A stretch of 7,115 nt of DNA from Nitrospirota bacterium (GCA_016217625.1 JACRHK010000164.1:1-7115); one strand, 5' to 3'; counted from the first letter of the stretch, positions 1 through 6,192 are shown. Notes: generated by a model from the sequence alone, not told the origin. Numbers and translations: made by a program.

Positions 1-614
1 ATCGTGGCGAGCATGTAGGAATGGAGGGTTCCGCAATATTCCCGGCAGAAGGCCGTGTAGTCGCCCGTTTTGTTGAACTGAAACCACGTGGAGGTCAGCC
101 TTCCCGGGACGACATCCTCCACCATTTTAGCCTGGGGAACATAGAACGCATGCACCACGTCCGTCGAGGTCATGAGGAGTTTCACCGGCTTCCCCACGGG
201 CACATACAACTCATCGGAGGTTTTCTTGCCGTTGGGATACTCGAAGCTCCATCCCCACATGAAACCTTCCACTCTGACCACCATCGAGTCCGGAGGGGCA
301 GTCCTTTGCTCCTTATAGAGCACAAACCCTTGGGTCGCCAAGTAGATGACCGCGATGAGGGGCACGACCGTCCAGAGCACCTCCAGGCCCGTGCTCCCTT
401 CGATATGCGCTCCCTCTTCCCGGACGCCCTTCTTGTACCGATACTTCACCATAAAATAGAGCATGGGGATGGCCACGATGAGATAGATTGCAACGGCCAC
501 GATGAGCCAGATGTTGAACATCTTGTCCCAGACCTGTCCTGGGTAGGCGATCGGAACAGCGCCGCCGGCAATGCCGGACAGCACCCCGGGAAACATTATG
601 ATTGAGTCCATCAT
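1..614 (-). CDS. coxB: Cytochrome c oxidase subunit II (3'-truncated by window edge)
   Basis: Subunit II of a haem-copper terminal oxidase; it takes electrons from cytochrome c through the binuclear CuA centre on the periplasmic face. The 204 visible residues show two N-terminal membrane helices (about 35-56 and 78-100, the second containing the typical LEVLWTVVPL stretch), then the cupredoxin domain with the aromatic WGW patch (120-122). All expected CuA ligands are present: His155 (in VVHAFYVP), then Cys190, Glu192, Cys194, His198 and Met201 in FCREYCGTLHSYM. The stop codon lies beyond the left edge, but the domain is almost complete. The ATG at 614 is chosen over the adjacent ATG at 611 because an AAGGAGGG Shine-Dalgarno sits 8-9 nt upstream. 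It overlaps the sco stop codon as ATGA, indicating translational coupling. The presence of CuA residues argues against a quinol oxidase. Confidence 0.96.
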   Translation of the reverse strand, partial: MMDSIIMFPGVLSGIAGGAVPIAYPGQVWDKMFNIWLIVAVAIYLIVAIPMLYFMVKYRYKKGVREEGAHIEGSTGLEVLWTVVPLIAVIYLATQGFVLYKEQRTAPPDSMVVRVEGFMWGWSFEYPNGKKTSDELYVPVGKPVKLLMTSTDVVHAFYVPQAKMVEDVVPGRLTSTWFQFNKTGDYTAFCREYCGTLHSYMLAT

Positions 615-1390
615 GTCCTCTTCCCTCCTTTAGGAAACCTCCCATACATGAGCGCGACAAGACCTGTCACACCGAGAAGTCCCAGGCCGATCGCGCCGAA
701 CAACAGCGCGGGATGAAGAGCGTATCTGCTCCGGGCGGGGTCAAACTGGTAGCAGGCGAGCAACGCCAAATCCCCAATATCGCTGAGCCGTGCCTCTCCC
801 TTCTTCGCCTCAATCAGGGCCAACCGGATGTCCCGCAGTTGCGGCGCCGTGCCATACAGGTAGCGCGTCACCTCTCCCTGAGGCGACAAGAAGATCAGCA
901 CGGTGGGATGGACAAACGTCTGATCCCTCTCGGAAAAGATGAACTTATAGCCCAACCCGCCTGTCAGCCTCTCGATCTCCCCCTGCTCCGGCAAACCAAA
1001 CGTCCAATGGGATGCGCCCGCTCCTGCGTTGGCCTTCATCTTCTCAAGGGACTCCGGGGTATCCCTCTGATCGAACGAAAGAACGATGACGGCAAACTCT
1101 TCCTTCTCAAGCGGTTGCACGGTCTGGGCCAGGTTCTGCACGGTGGCAGGACAGGGCCCGTGACAAGTGAAATACGCCAGCAGGAGGATCGTCGGCTTCC
1201 CGGCGATCAGTTGGGACAGACGCGCAGGGCCTGTCTCCGTGATCACTCCCACATCCGGCACTTTCTGACCCAGATACCTTCCCTCGTCGATTCTGAGGAG
1301 CCCGGGATCGAAGGCATCTTGCAAGGGCACGGAACGGGCTTCGGAGAGCGATGGGAGGGCCATCAGCAAGAACGCAAGGACCACCGCCAT
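611..1390 (-). CDS. SCO1/SenC/PrrC-family copper chaperone, membrane-anchored
   Basis: A thioredoxin-fold copper chaperone of the SCO family, which in known systems delivers copper to the CuA site of cytochrome oxidase subunit II. The 259-residue protein starts with a signal-peptide-like hydrophobic segment (2-16). It has the metal-binding CxxxC motif as Cys76-HGP-Cys80 in YFTCHGPCPAT and the third copper ligand as His161 in FVHPTVLIFLSPQGEV. Near the C-terminus it has the CYQFDP stretch (213-218) and a membrane helix (about 228-249) followed by a basic tail. That layout matches the SCO subgroup with a C-terminal anchor. CHGPC is unlike the common CPDVC spacer, but the Cys spacing is kept. 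The gene begins 1 nt after the coxC stop, with GGAGG 11 nt upstream, and its stop overlaps the coxB start. Being directly before coxB fits CuA assembly of that subunit. Confidence 0.93.
   Translation of the reverse strand: MAVVLAFLLMALPSLSEARSVPLQDAFDPGLLRIDEGRYLGQKVPDVGVITETGPARLSQLIAGKPTILLLAYFTCHGPCPATVQNLAQTVQPLEKEEFAVIVLSFDQRDTPESLEKMKANAGAGASHWTFGLPEQGEIERLTGGLGYKFIFSERDQTFVHPTVLIFLSPQGEVTRYLYGTAPQLRDIRLALIEAKKGEARLSDIGDLALLACYQFDPARSRYALHPALLFGAIGLGLLGVTGLVALMYGRFPKGGKRT
623..630 (-). promoter_or_regulatory. Shine-Dalgarno of coxB inside the sco 3' end
   Basis: AAGGAGGG on the minus strand ends 8 nt before the ATG at 614. It lies within the last codons of the sco gene and decides between the two adjacent ATG codons (614 and 611) in favour of the first. 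Confidence 0.75.
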
Positions 1391-1391
1391 G

Positions 1392-2165
1392 CTACTTCAG
1401 TCCTCCCACCACATAGGCGTTGCTGGCCACCATCATCCACATCACGTCCACAAAGTGCCAATAAAGGCCGGCCGCCCGGAAGATCGTCATCTTCTGGGAC
1501 GTGAGCTTCCCGCTGAGGCCCAGAACGAGAAGAAAAAGCTGGATGACAAGCCCCACAATCACGTGGGAGGTATGGACGCCCGTGAGGGCATAAAACGTCG
1601 TCCCATACATGTTCGCCCCCATGGTAAACCCGGCAGCCCACAGGTGGCGCCATTCATTCATGTGGAGGATCACAAATAAGAGGCCCAACCCCATCGTCGC
1701 CGCCAGCCAGGCCATGGAAGCCCCCCGCTTTCCATGCTCCAAGGAACGCTCCGCCTTCACGATGGTGACGCTCGATGCCCAGAGAATCAAGGTCAACCAG
1801 AGTGCAAGCTCCAGGCTGAGATCCTTGGGGATCCATTGGCTCCACTGGTCCGCGAAGCCAATCCTTCCCGCCCAGAAGGCCCCGAACATCGACCCAAAGA
1901 TTACCACCTCCGAGATGATAAAAAGGACGATGGCCACGCCGGCAAGCCCTTCCTCGTGTCCACGGGAAAAGAACTCGTTTGCCCACCCCGCAAGCCCTAC
2001 GGCGAGGAAAGCGAGCACGATCCCCATCAAGACGAGGCCCAACAACGGTCGCTCCCAAGCAAAGTAGGTGAGCAGGGCGATGGGAATGAAGAACGCCCCG
2101 ATCCCGGTTGGAAGCGGCCAGAAACTGATCTCATGCTCTCCGTGATACACCGCTGCATGCGCCAT
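1392..2165 (-). CDS. coxC: Cytochrome c oxidase subunit III
   Basis: Subunit III of an aa3-type haem-copper oxidase, a non-redox membrane subunit that stabilises the catalytic core and its proton uptake. The 257-residue product has seven predicted membrane helices (roughly 21-37, 39-60, 74-98, 117-136, 149-169, 190-216 and 236-254). Family landmarks are the Ser85-Glu86 pair in LFIISEVVIFGSMFGAFW, HMNEWRHL near 168-174, YGTTFYALTGVHTSHVIVGL (188-205) and AAGLYWHFVDVMWM near the C-terminus. The reading frame runs open a further 54 codons upstream (to 2327), but the ATG at 2165 is preferred: it has AAGGAGG 8 nt upstream, and the family homology begins just after it. It is the first visible gene of the minus-strand oxidase operon. 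Confidence 0.96.
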   Translation of the reverse strand: MAHAAVYHGEHEISFWPLPTGIGAFFIPIALLTYFAWERPLLGLVLMGIVLAFLAVGLAGWANEFFSRGHEEGLAGVAIVLFIISEVVIFGSMFGAFWAGRIGFADQWSQWIPKDLSLELALWLTLILWASSVTIVKAERSLEHGKRGASMAWLAATMGLGLLFVILHMNEWRHLWAAGFTMGANMYGTTFYALTGVHTSHVIVGLVIQLFLLVLGLSGKLTSQKMTIFRAAGLYWHFVDVMWMMVASNAYVVGGLK

Positions 2166-2408
2166 CAGTAAACCTCCTTTTCGACGAAAAGAGACCCTGC
2201 CAGATGAAGGATGCCGCGCCAATCCCCAGAGCGCGGATTGGACGGGACAAGAGGTGGATGAGGTGCCTCCCCTGCGGAAGGGGAACAGATCGTGAAGGGG
2301 TAAAAGCGATAGCCTGACGTATCGCATCCCGTCAGGTGTGTGACACGGATGAAGTCCGCTTGTTTGCTGTCACGTCGAACGGACAAGAAAGACTCCAAAT
2401 ATCCGGCG
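2166..2408 (-). promoter_or_regulatory. Long structured 5' leader of the cox operon
   Basis: About 240 nt separate the proposed cox promoters from coxC, with no convincing gene. Directly visible inverted repeats are CCTGACG/CGTCAGG (2313-2319 with 2330-2336), GCGATA/TATCGC (2306-2311 with 2320-2325), CCAATCC/GGATTGG (2219-2225 with 2235-2241), GTGACA/TGTCAC (2340-2345 with 2368-2373) and the CTTTTCG/CGAAAAG repeat touching the ribosome-binding site. The first two share bases and cannot form together, which is the geometry of a switchable leader. No known riboswitch class was recognised. A regulatory role is inference from this structure. Confidence 0.4.
2172..2178 (-). promoter_or_regulatory. 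Shine-Dalgarno deciding the coxC start
   Basis: AAGGAGG on the minus strand, ending 6 nt before the ATG at 2165, selects this start over upstream in-frame ATGs. Its first bases overlap the small inverted repeat at 2177-2191 (arms CTTTTCG and CGAAAAG), so local pairing could modulate access. Confidence 0.75.
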
Positions 2409-2436
2409 ATGATAAATACAAGAGCAACAAGGTCAA
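2409..2436 (-). promoter_or_regulatory. Candidate sigma70 promoter P2 for the cox operon
   Basis: On the minus strand TTGACC (2436-2431) is followed after 16 bp by TATCAT (2414-2409), which is 5/6 matches at both boxes with acceptable spacing. Transcription would begin near 2402, leaving a leader of roughly 240 nt before coxC. Confidence 0.45.
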
Positions 2437-2444
2437 GTATGTAG

Positions 2445-2473
2445 AGAATAAGGGGAGCCCATAGAAATGTCAA
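2445..2473 (-). promoter_or_regulatory. Candidate sigma70 promoter P1 for the cox operon
   Basis: On the minus strand a perfect -35 box TTGACA (2473-2468) is followed after exactly 17 bp by TATTCT (2450-2445), a 4/6 match to the -10 box. It lies just upstream of P2 in an AT-rich island between the divergent operons. P1 and P2 may be alternatives or both active. Confidence 0.45.
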
Positions 2474-2520
2474 GGAAAAAAATCAAGTTTCTTAACTCTC
2501 TGTTTCGTAACGCCTTTTCG

Positions 2521-2549
2521 TTGCCCATTTTGTTCCATCCCGTTATAAT
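2521..2549 (+). promoter_or_regulatory. Candidate sigma70 promoter of the hem operon
   Basis: TTGCCC (2521-2526, 4/6), a 17-bp spacer, then a perfect TATAAT (2544-2549). This is the best promoter-like sequence in the window. It predicts a transcription start near 2556, about 30 nt before the preferred hemE start. Its -35 box is about 50 bp from the divergent cox P1 -35 box, so one regulator could affect both. Confidence 0.65.
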
Positions 2550-2558
2550 AAGTTGTTT

Positions 2559-2571
2559 AATCAGACTGATT
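2559..2571. promoter_or_regulatory. 13-bp palindrome at the hemE transcription start (possible operator)
   Basis: AATCAGACTGATT has perfect 6-bp arms around a single A. It falls 9 bp after the -10 box, over the expected first transcribed bases and before the hemE start. A protein-binding operator is more likely than an RNA hairpin because the loop would be very tight. No regulator family can be assigned. Confidence 0.35.
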
Positions 2572-2587
2572 TGTGAAGAGACGCTCC

Positions 2588-3634
2588 GTGCCAGACGAGA
2601 CATCAACACGATTTCTCCGCGCCTGTCGGCGAGAACCGACGGACTGCACGCCGGTCTGGTTCATGCGGCAGGCGGGCCGCTTCATGCGGGAGTTCCGCGA
2701 GCTCCGGAAGCGCTACTCCCTCCTGGATCTGTGCAAGACCCCCGACCTGGCCGCGCAGGTGACGCTCCAGCCGATCGATCGCCTCGGTGTGGATGCCGCG
2801 ATCCTCTTTGCCGACATCCTCCTGCCTCTGGAGCCGATGGGAATCCGTCTGGCCTTTGTCAAAAACGAAGGGCCGAAGATCTTCAACCCCATACGGACGG
2901 CGGACGACGTCAAGGCCCTTCGTCCCGTGGCGCCCGAAGAGGATCTCCGGTACGTGTTGGAGACCGTCCGCCTTGTCCGCCGCGAACTGAACGGCAAGGT
3001 CCCTCTCATCGGGTTCGCCGGCGCCCCCTTCACCCTGGCCAGCTACCTGATCGAAGGGGGTCATTCCCGACACTATATCCAGACGAAGCTCCTGATGTAC
3101 CGGGCGCCGGAGGTCTGGCACAGGCTTATGGAAAAACTGGCGCGAACGTTGGCCGACTACCTGCGCGCGCAGATCCGGGCAGGGGCCCAGGCCGTCCAGA
3201 TCTTCGACAGTTGGGTGGGGTGTCTCAACCCCGAGGACTACCGGCTCTATGTCCTGCCGCACACCCGGCAGATCTTCAAGGATCTGGAGGAAATGGGCGT
3301 GCCCCTGATCCACTTCGGCACGGGGACGGCCACCCTGCTCGAGCTCCTGCGCGAGGCCGGCGGGACGGTGTTCGGTCTGGACTGGCGGATCCCGCTGGAT
3401 GAAGGGTGGCGGCGCGTGGGGACCGATGTGGCCGTCCAGGGGAACCTCGACCCGGTGGCCCTGCTCGCGCCGCTTCCTGAAATCGAGAAACGGATCAAGC
3501 TAATCCTCCAACAGGCAGGGGGTCGCCCCGGTCACATCTTCAACCTCGGCCACGGCATCCTTCCCGAAACCCCCGTCGAGCACGTTGCCGCCGCCGTCGA
3601 GCTGGTCCACCGCCTCAGCGCCGGAACCCCATGA
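2588..3634 (+). CDS. hemE: Uroporphyrinogen III decarboxylase
   Basis: A cytoplasmic enzyme that removes four carboxyl groups from uroporphyrinogen III to give coproporphyrinogen III, without a cofactor. From the GTG at 2588 it is 348 residues, normal for the family. Signatures in order are MRQAGR (26-31), the substrate-binding Asp76 in ILFADIL, GFAGAPFTLASYLIEGG (142-158), FDSWVG (206-211), HFGTGT (242-247), the GLDWRIPL and QGNLDP stretches, and NLGHGILPETP with His322. The in-frame GTG at 2573 would add five residues. It has no ribosome-binding site, whereas GAAGAG lies 7 nt before 2588 and the shorter N-terminus matches the family better. It is the first gene of a plus-strand haem operon, and its stop overlaps hemH as ATGA. 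Confidence 0.96.
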   Translation: MPDETSTRFLRACRREPTDCTPVWFMRQAGRFMREFRELRKRYSLLDLCKTPDLAAQVTLQPIDRLGVDAAILFADILLPLEPMGIRLAFVKNEGPKIFNPIRTADDVKALRPVAPEEDLRYVLETVRLVRRELNGKVPLIGFAGAPFTLASYLIEGGHSRHYIQTKLLMYRAPEVWHRLMEKLARTLADYLRAQIRAGAQAVQIFDSWVGCLNPEDYRLYVLPHTRQIFKDLEEMGVPLIHFGTGTATLLELLREAGGTVFGLDWRIPLDEGWRRVGTDVAVQGNLDPVALLAPLPEIEKRIKLILQQAGGRPGHIFNLGHGILPETPVEHVAAAVELVHRLSAGTP

Positions 3635-4608
3635 TCGGCGTCTTGCTGATGGCCCATGGGGGGCCGGATACCCTCGAAGACGTGGAGCCCTTCCTCCGAC
3701 ATGTCCTGAAAGACCGCCCCCTCTCGCCGGCGTATCTCGACGAGGTGCGGGAGCGGTATCGGCTCATCGGGGGAAAGTCGCCGTTGCTGGCCACCACGCA
3801 GCGCCAGGCCGCCGCTCTGGAGACCCGTCTGCGCAGCGAGGGGGTCCCCGCGAAGGTCTACATCGGGATGCGCCACTGGCATCCCTTCATCCGCGAGGCC
3901 GTGCGCGCTATGGCTGCCGATGGAGTCGTGCGCGGCGTGGCCCTCTGCCTGACGCCCCAGGACTCGGCCTGGAGCGTGGGGGCCTACTTCGCCGCCCTCG
4001 ACGACGCGCAAAAGGCGGAAGGGACCTCGATCCCTCTTTTCCCCGTCCGTCACTGGCACGACGAACCGCTCCTGCTGGATGCCTTCGCCGCCAAGATCCG
4101 TGAGGCGTTGGTCCGCTTCTCCCGGCCCGAAGCCGTGACGCTCCTGTTTACGGCCCATTCCCTGCCTGCCGGTAGGCAGGGTCTGCCCGAACCCTCCGGC
4201 GCGCAAGGGGACCCCTATCCAGCCCAAGTGGCGGAGACGGTACAGGGCATCCTTCGGATGCTGGGCGGGACACACCGATGGCGTCTGGCCTATCAGTCCG
4301 TCCCGGGTCGAAGATTCGACTCTGCGAGCGGAAAGGGGCGGACGCAGGGGAAGTGGCTGGGGCCGGAGGTCGAACCGACGCTCCGCGAGCTGGCCGAAGA
4401 AGGGCGCCGGGACGTCTTGGCCGTCCCCATCGGCTTCGTCGCCGACCATGTGGAGACCCTGTACGACTTGGACATCCTCCACCGGGGCCAGGCCGAGGCG
4501 TTGGGGATCCGGTTTGAACGGACAGCGTCCCTCAACGACGACCCCCTGCTCATTGAGGCCCTGGCCGCAATCGTCCGCAAAGCTCTCCTTCTGACTTCTG
4601 ACTCCTGA
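3631..4608 (+). CDS. hemH: Ferrochelatase with two small in-frame insertions
   Basis: Inserts Fe2+ into protoporphyrin IX, or into coproporphyrin III if the organism uses the coproporphyrin route. The 325-residue protein has the N-terminal LLMAHGGP, the catalytic His176 in LLFTAHSLP, GDPYPAQ (193-199), KWLGPEV (241-247) and the second active-site region FVADHVETLYDLD (269-281) with Glu275. Between HSLP and GDPY there are 13 residues rather than the 6 I recall for the Bacillus enzyme. The extra AGRQGLP is encoded at a near-perfect palindrome. Between YQS (221-223) and WLGP the chain is also about ten residues longer than in relatives I recall, and the extra segment contains a second palindrome. 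The last residues, TSDS, come from a tandem 7-bp repeat. The frame is intact, so the enzyme is probably active. Its start overlaps the hemE stop by 4 nt, with only a weak GGAA upstream. Confidence 0.93.
   Translation: MIGVLLMAHGGPDTLEDVEPFLRHVLKDRPLSPAYLDEVRERYRLIGGKSPLLATTQRQAAALETRLRSEGVPAKVYIGMRHWHPFIREAVRAMAADGVVRGVALCLTPQDSAWSVGAYFAALDDAQKAEGTSIPLFPVRHWHDEPLLLDAFAAKIREALVRFSRPEAVTLLFTAHSLPAGRQGLPEPSGAQGDPYPAQVAETVQGILRMLGGTHRWRLAYQSVPGRRFDSASGKGRTQGKWLGPEVEPTLRELAEEGRRDVLAVPIGFVADHVETLYDLDILHRGQAEALGIRFERTASLNDDPLLIEALAAIVRKALLLTSDS
4160..4181. repeat. 22-bp near-perfect palindrome inserted in hemH
   Basis: The arms are CCCTGCCTGCC and GGTAGGCAGGG, with one non-complementary pair (a G/T wobble in RNA). 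It lies just after the catalytic HSLP codons and introduces the peptide LPAGRQG. It leaves a duplicated Leu-Pro and a gain of 21 nt, so the frame is preserved. I recall similar palindromes encoding LPAGRQG-like peptides scattered through environmental bacterial genomes, but I could not search for them here. Confidence 0.65.
4305..4322. repeat. Short palindrome within a second hemH insertion
   Basis: GTCGAA and TTCGAC are perfect 6-bp arms around GA (4307-4320), extended by a wobble and one more pair to 4305-4322. It lies inside the extra residues VPGRRFDS that separate YQS from the ASGKG...WLGP region, where other ferrochelatases have a shorter loop. Confidence 0.4.
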
Positions 4609-4620
4609 CTTATGACTTCT
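4593..4620 (+). repeat. Four tandem 7-bp repeats bridging hemH and hemG
   Basis: GACTTCT, GACTCCT, GACTTAT and GACTTCT follow one another without gaps. The array supplies the last hemH codons, its TGA stop (4606-4608), the hemG ATG (4612-4614) and the next two codons (Thr-Ser). It contains no purine-rich ribosome-binding sequence. Confidence 0.7.
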
Positions 4621-6066
4621 CATAAACACATCATCATCATCGGCGGCGGCTTCTGCGGCCTCTCCGCCGCCTACACGCTGCAGGAGGAGGCGCGCGCGAA
4701 GGACCTCCCCCTGTCCTGCACGCTGCTGGAAGCCGACGCGCGCCTGGGGGGGAAGATCCTGACCGAGCGGGTGAATGACTTCATCATAGAAGGAGGGCCC
4801 GACGCCTTTGTCTCGCAGAAACCTTGGGGGATCGATCTCTGCCGGCATCTCGGCCTCCAGGATCATCTGACCGGCACCAACCCCCGGGAGCGGGCCTCGT
4901 ATCTTCTTCATCGCGGACGTCTCCACGACCTGCCGGAGGGGATGGTCCTCCTCGTCCCAACCCGTCTGGGCACTTTAATAAAGTCCCCGCTCTTCACCCC
5001 GTGGGGGAAGATCCGGATGGGCCTCGACCTGCTCCTCCCCCGTCGGCGCGCAACAGCAAGCGAAGAGAGCATCGCCGACTTCGTCGGCCGGCGGCTGGGA
5101 CGCGAGGCGGTTGAAAAACTGGCCGAGCCGTTGCTCGCCGGCATCCATGCGGGAGACGCCGGCCGCCTGAGCCTGCAAGCCACGTTCCCACAGTTCGCCG
5201 AACTGGAAGCCCGCTACCGGAGCCTGATCCTTGGCGTCCTGGACAGGAAGCGTCAAAGAGAATCCCAGTCGGGTGAAGCGTCATGGAGCCTCTTCGTCAC
5301 CCTCCGGGAAGGGTTGGGGGAGCTGGTCGAGGTGCTGGAAAAGGTCCTGAGGGAGAAGGCGACCATCCGGACCGGCGCGCGCGTCCGGGCCGTCAGGCGG
5401 GGCCTGCACTGCGCCGCCCCTCCCTACATCGTGGAGATCGAGGACGGCGCCACGTACCGCGCAGACGCGCTTCTCCTGGCAACCCCAGCTTACGAGACGG
5501 CCGGCCTCCTGAAGCGAATCCTCCCCGTCGCGGCGCCCCACCTTCGGACCATCCCCTACGTGACCACGGCCACGGTCTCCCTGGCTTACCGCCGGGCCGA
5601 CTGCCCCCACCCGTTGAACGGCTACGGCTTCGTCGTCCCTCGGAAGGAACCGTGCCGGATTCTGGCCTCGACCTGGACCTCGACGAAGTTCCCCCACCGC
5701 GCACCGCAAGATCATGTGCTCCTCCGCTGCTTCGTCGGAGGCACAGGCCGAGAGGATCTGGCTCTTCAAGAGGAACCCGAGCTGGTCCGTCTTGCGCGGG
5801 AAGAATTGAAAGCCGTCCTCGGCATCGCGGCCGAGCCGGTCCTCGCCCGCGCCTACCGCTGGGAGCGGGCCAATCCCCAGTACGAGGTCGGGCACCTCAC
5901 CCGCTTAGAAGCGATTGACCGCGCCCTGGAGAAGTCGCCGGGCCTGTTCCTCGCCGGCGCCGCCTACCGGGGCGTCGGCATCCCCGACTGCATCCGTCAA
6001 GGCGCCGAAGCCGCCCGGAAGGCCATTGCCTTTCTTGCGGGGTCTGCGGGAGGGGCAGCATATTAA
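4612..6066 (+). CDS. hemG: FAD-dependent protoporphyrinogen/coproporphyrinogen oxidase (HemG/HemY/CgoX type)
   Basis: Removes six electrons from protoporphyrinogen IX or coproporphyrinogen III to form the porphyrin, using FAD and oxygen; usually membrane-associated. The 484 residues begin with the Rossmann dinucleotide motif IIIIGGGFCGLSAAY (Gly11-Gly16). Glu40 in LLEADARLGGKI is expected to bind the FAD ribose, and VNDFIIEGGPDAFVSQKP follows (54-71). The C-terminal FAD-binding segment is FLAGAAYRGVGIPDCIRQGAEAARKAI (about 446-472). Length and motifs fit the oxygen-dependent family, not the flavodoxin-like HemG of enterobacteria. The ATG lies 3 nt after the hemH stop within the 7-bp repeat array, with no visible Shine-Dalgarno, so translation probably depends on coupling to hemH. 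Substrate choice cannot be read from the sequence. Confidence 0.94.
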   Translation: MTSHKHIIIIGGGFCGLSAAYTLQEEARAKDLPLSCTLLEADARLGGKILTERVNDFIIEGGPDAFVSQKPWGIDLCRHLGLQDHLTGTNPRERASYLLHRGRLHDLPEGMVLLVPTRLGTLIKSPLFTPWGKIRMGLDLLLPRRRATASEESIADFVGRRLGREAVEKLAEPLLAGIHAGDAGRLSLQATFPQFAELEARYRSLILGVLDRKRQRESQSGEASWSLFVTLREGLGELVEVLEKVLREKATIRTGARVRAVRRGLHCAAPPYIVEIEDGATYRADALLLATPAYETAGLLKRILPVAAPHLRTIPYVTTATVSLAYRRADCPHPLNGYGFVVPRKEPCRILASTWTSTKFPHRAPQDHVLLRCFVGGTGREDLALQEEPELVRLAREELKAVLGIAAEPVLARAYRWERANPQYEVGHLTRLEAIDRALEKSPGLFLAGAAYRGVGIPDCIRQGAEAARKAIAFLAGSAGGAAY

Positions 6067-6090
6067 CGGTCATATAATAGAATTGCCATG

Positions 6091-6192
6091 ATTGTAAAAT
6101 CTCCCCTCGCCCCTCTTTTCCAAAGAGGGGAAAGTCCCTCCCTTTGGTAAAGGGAGGTGAGGAGGGATTTTTTGAAATAATGTCGTTACAAT
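6091..6192. repeat. Twin-hairpin inverted repeat (MITE-like) after hemG
   Basis: Two hairpins stand in tandem, each with a 9-bp stem and a 3-nt loop: 6110-6130 (CCCCTCTTT/AAAGAGGGG) and 6137-6157 (CCTCCCTTT/AAAGGGAGG). The sequences flanking them also pair imperfectly (AAATCTCCCC near 6097 against GGAGGGATTT near 6170), giving one large inverted repeat of about 75 bp. Perfect 7-bp ends ATTGTAA (6091-6097) and TTACAAT (6186-6192) enclose it. The layout resembles a small non-autonomous mobile or interspersed repeat. No second copy lies in this window. Confidence 0.55.
6137..6173 (+). terminator. Probable terminator of the hem operon
   Basis: A 9-bp stem with a GGT loop (6137-6157) is followed by a purine-rich stretch and a run of six T (6168-6173). 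The T-run is 11 nt from the inner stem but directly follows the outer arm of the larger inverted repeat, so termination would use the large structure. It lies about 70-105 nt after the hemG stop. Confidence 0.5.

Noticed and set aside
21..605. A 194-codon plus-strand open frame over coxB.
   Set aside because: The opposite strand carries all CuA ligands of CoxB; the plus-strand product is a His/Arg/Pro-rich shadow.
2165..2473. A 102-codon minus-strand frame from a TTG start with a hydrophobic N-terminus, ending in a TGATG overlap with coxC.
   Set aside because: It has no ribosome-binding site, its start codon is part of the candidate -35 box, its second half is low-complexity and unlike any family I know, and its codon use is unlike the neighbouring genes. 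It is better explained as promoter plus leader.
3532..4926. A long (464-codon) open frame on the minus strand opposite hemE, hemH and hemG.
   Set aside because: It is antisense to three clearly recognised haem genes in GC-rich DNA, where long shadow frames are common, and its product shows no family features.
6073..6078. A TATAAT just after the hemG stop that could be a promoter for the PIN fragment.
   Set aside because: There is no -35 box at 16-18 bp upstream, and the next gene is only a remnant.
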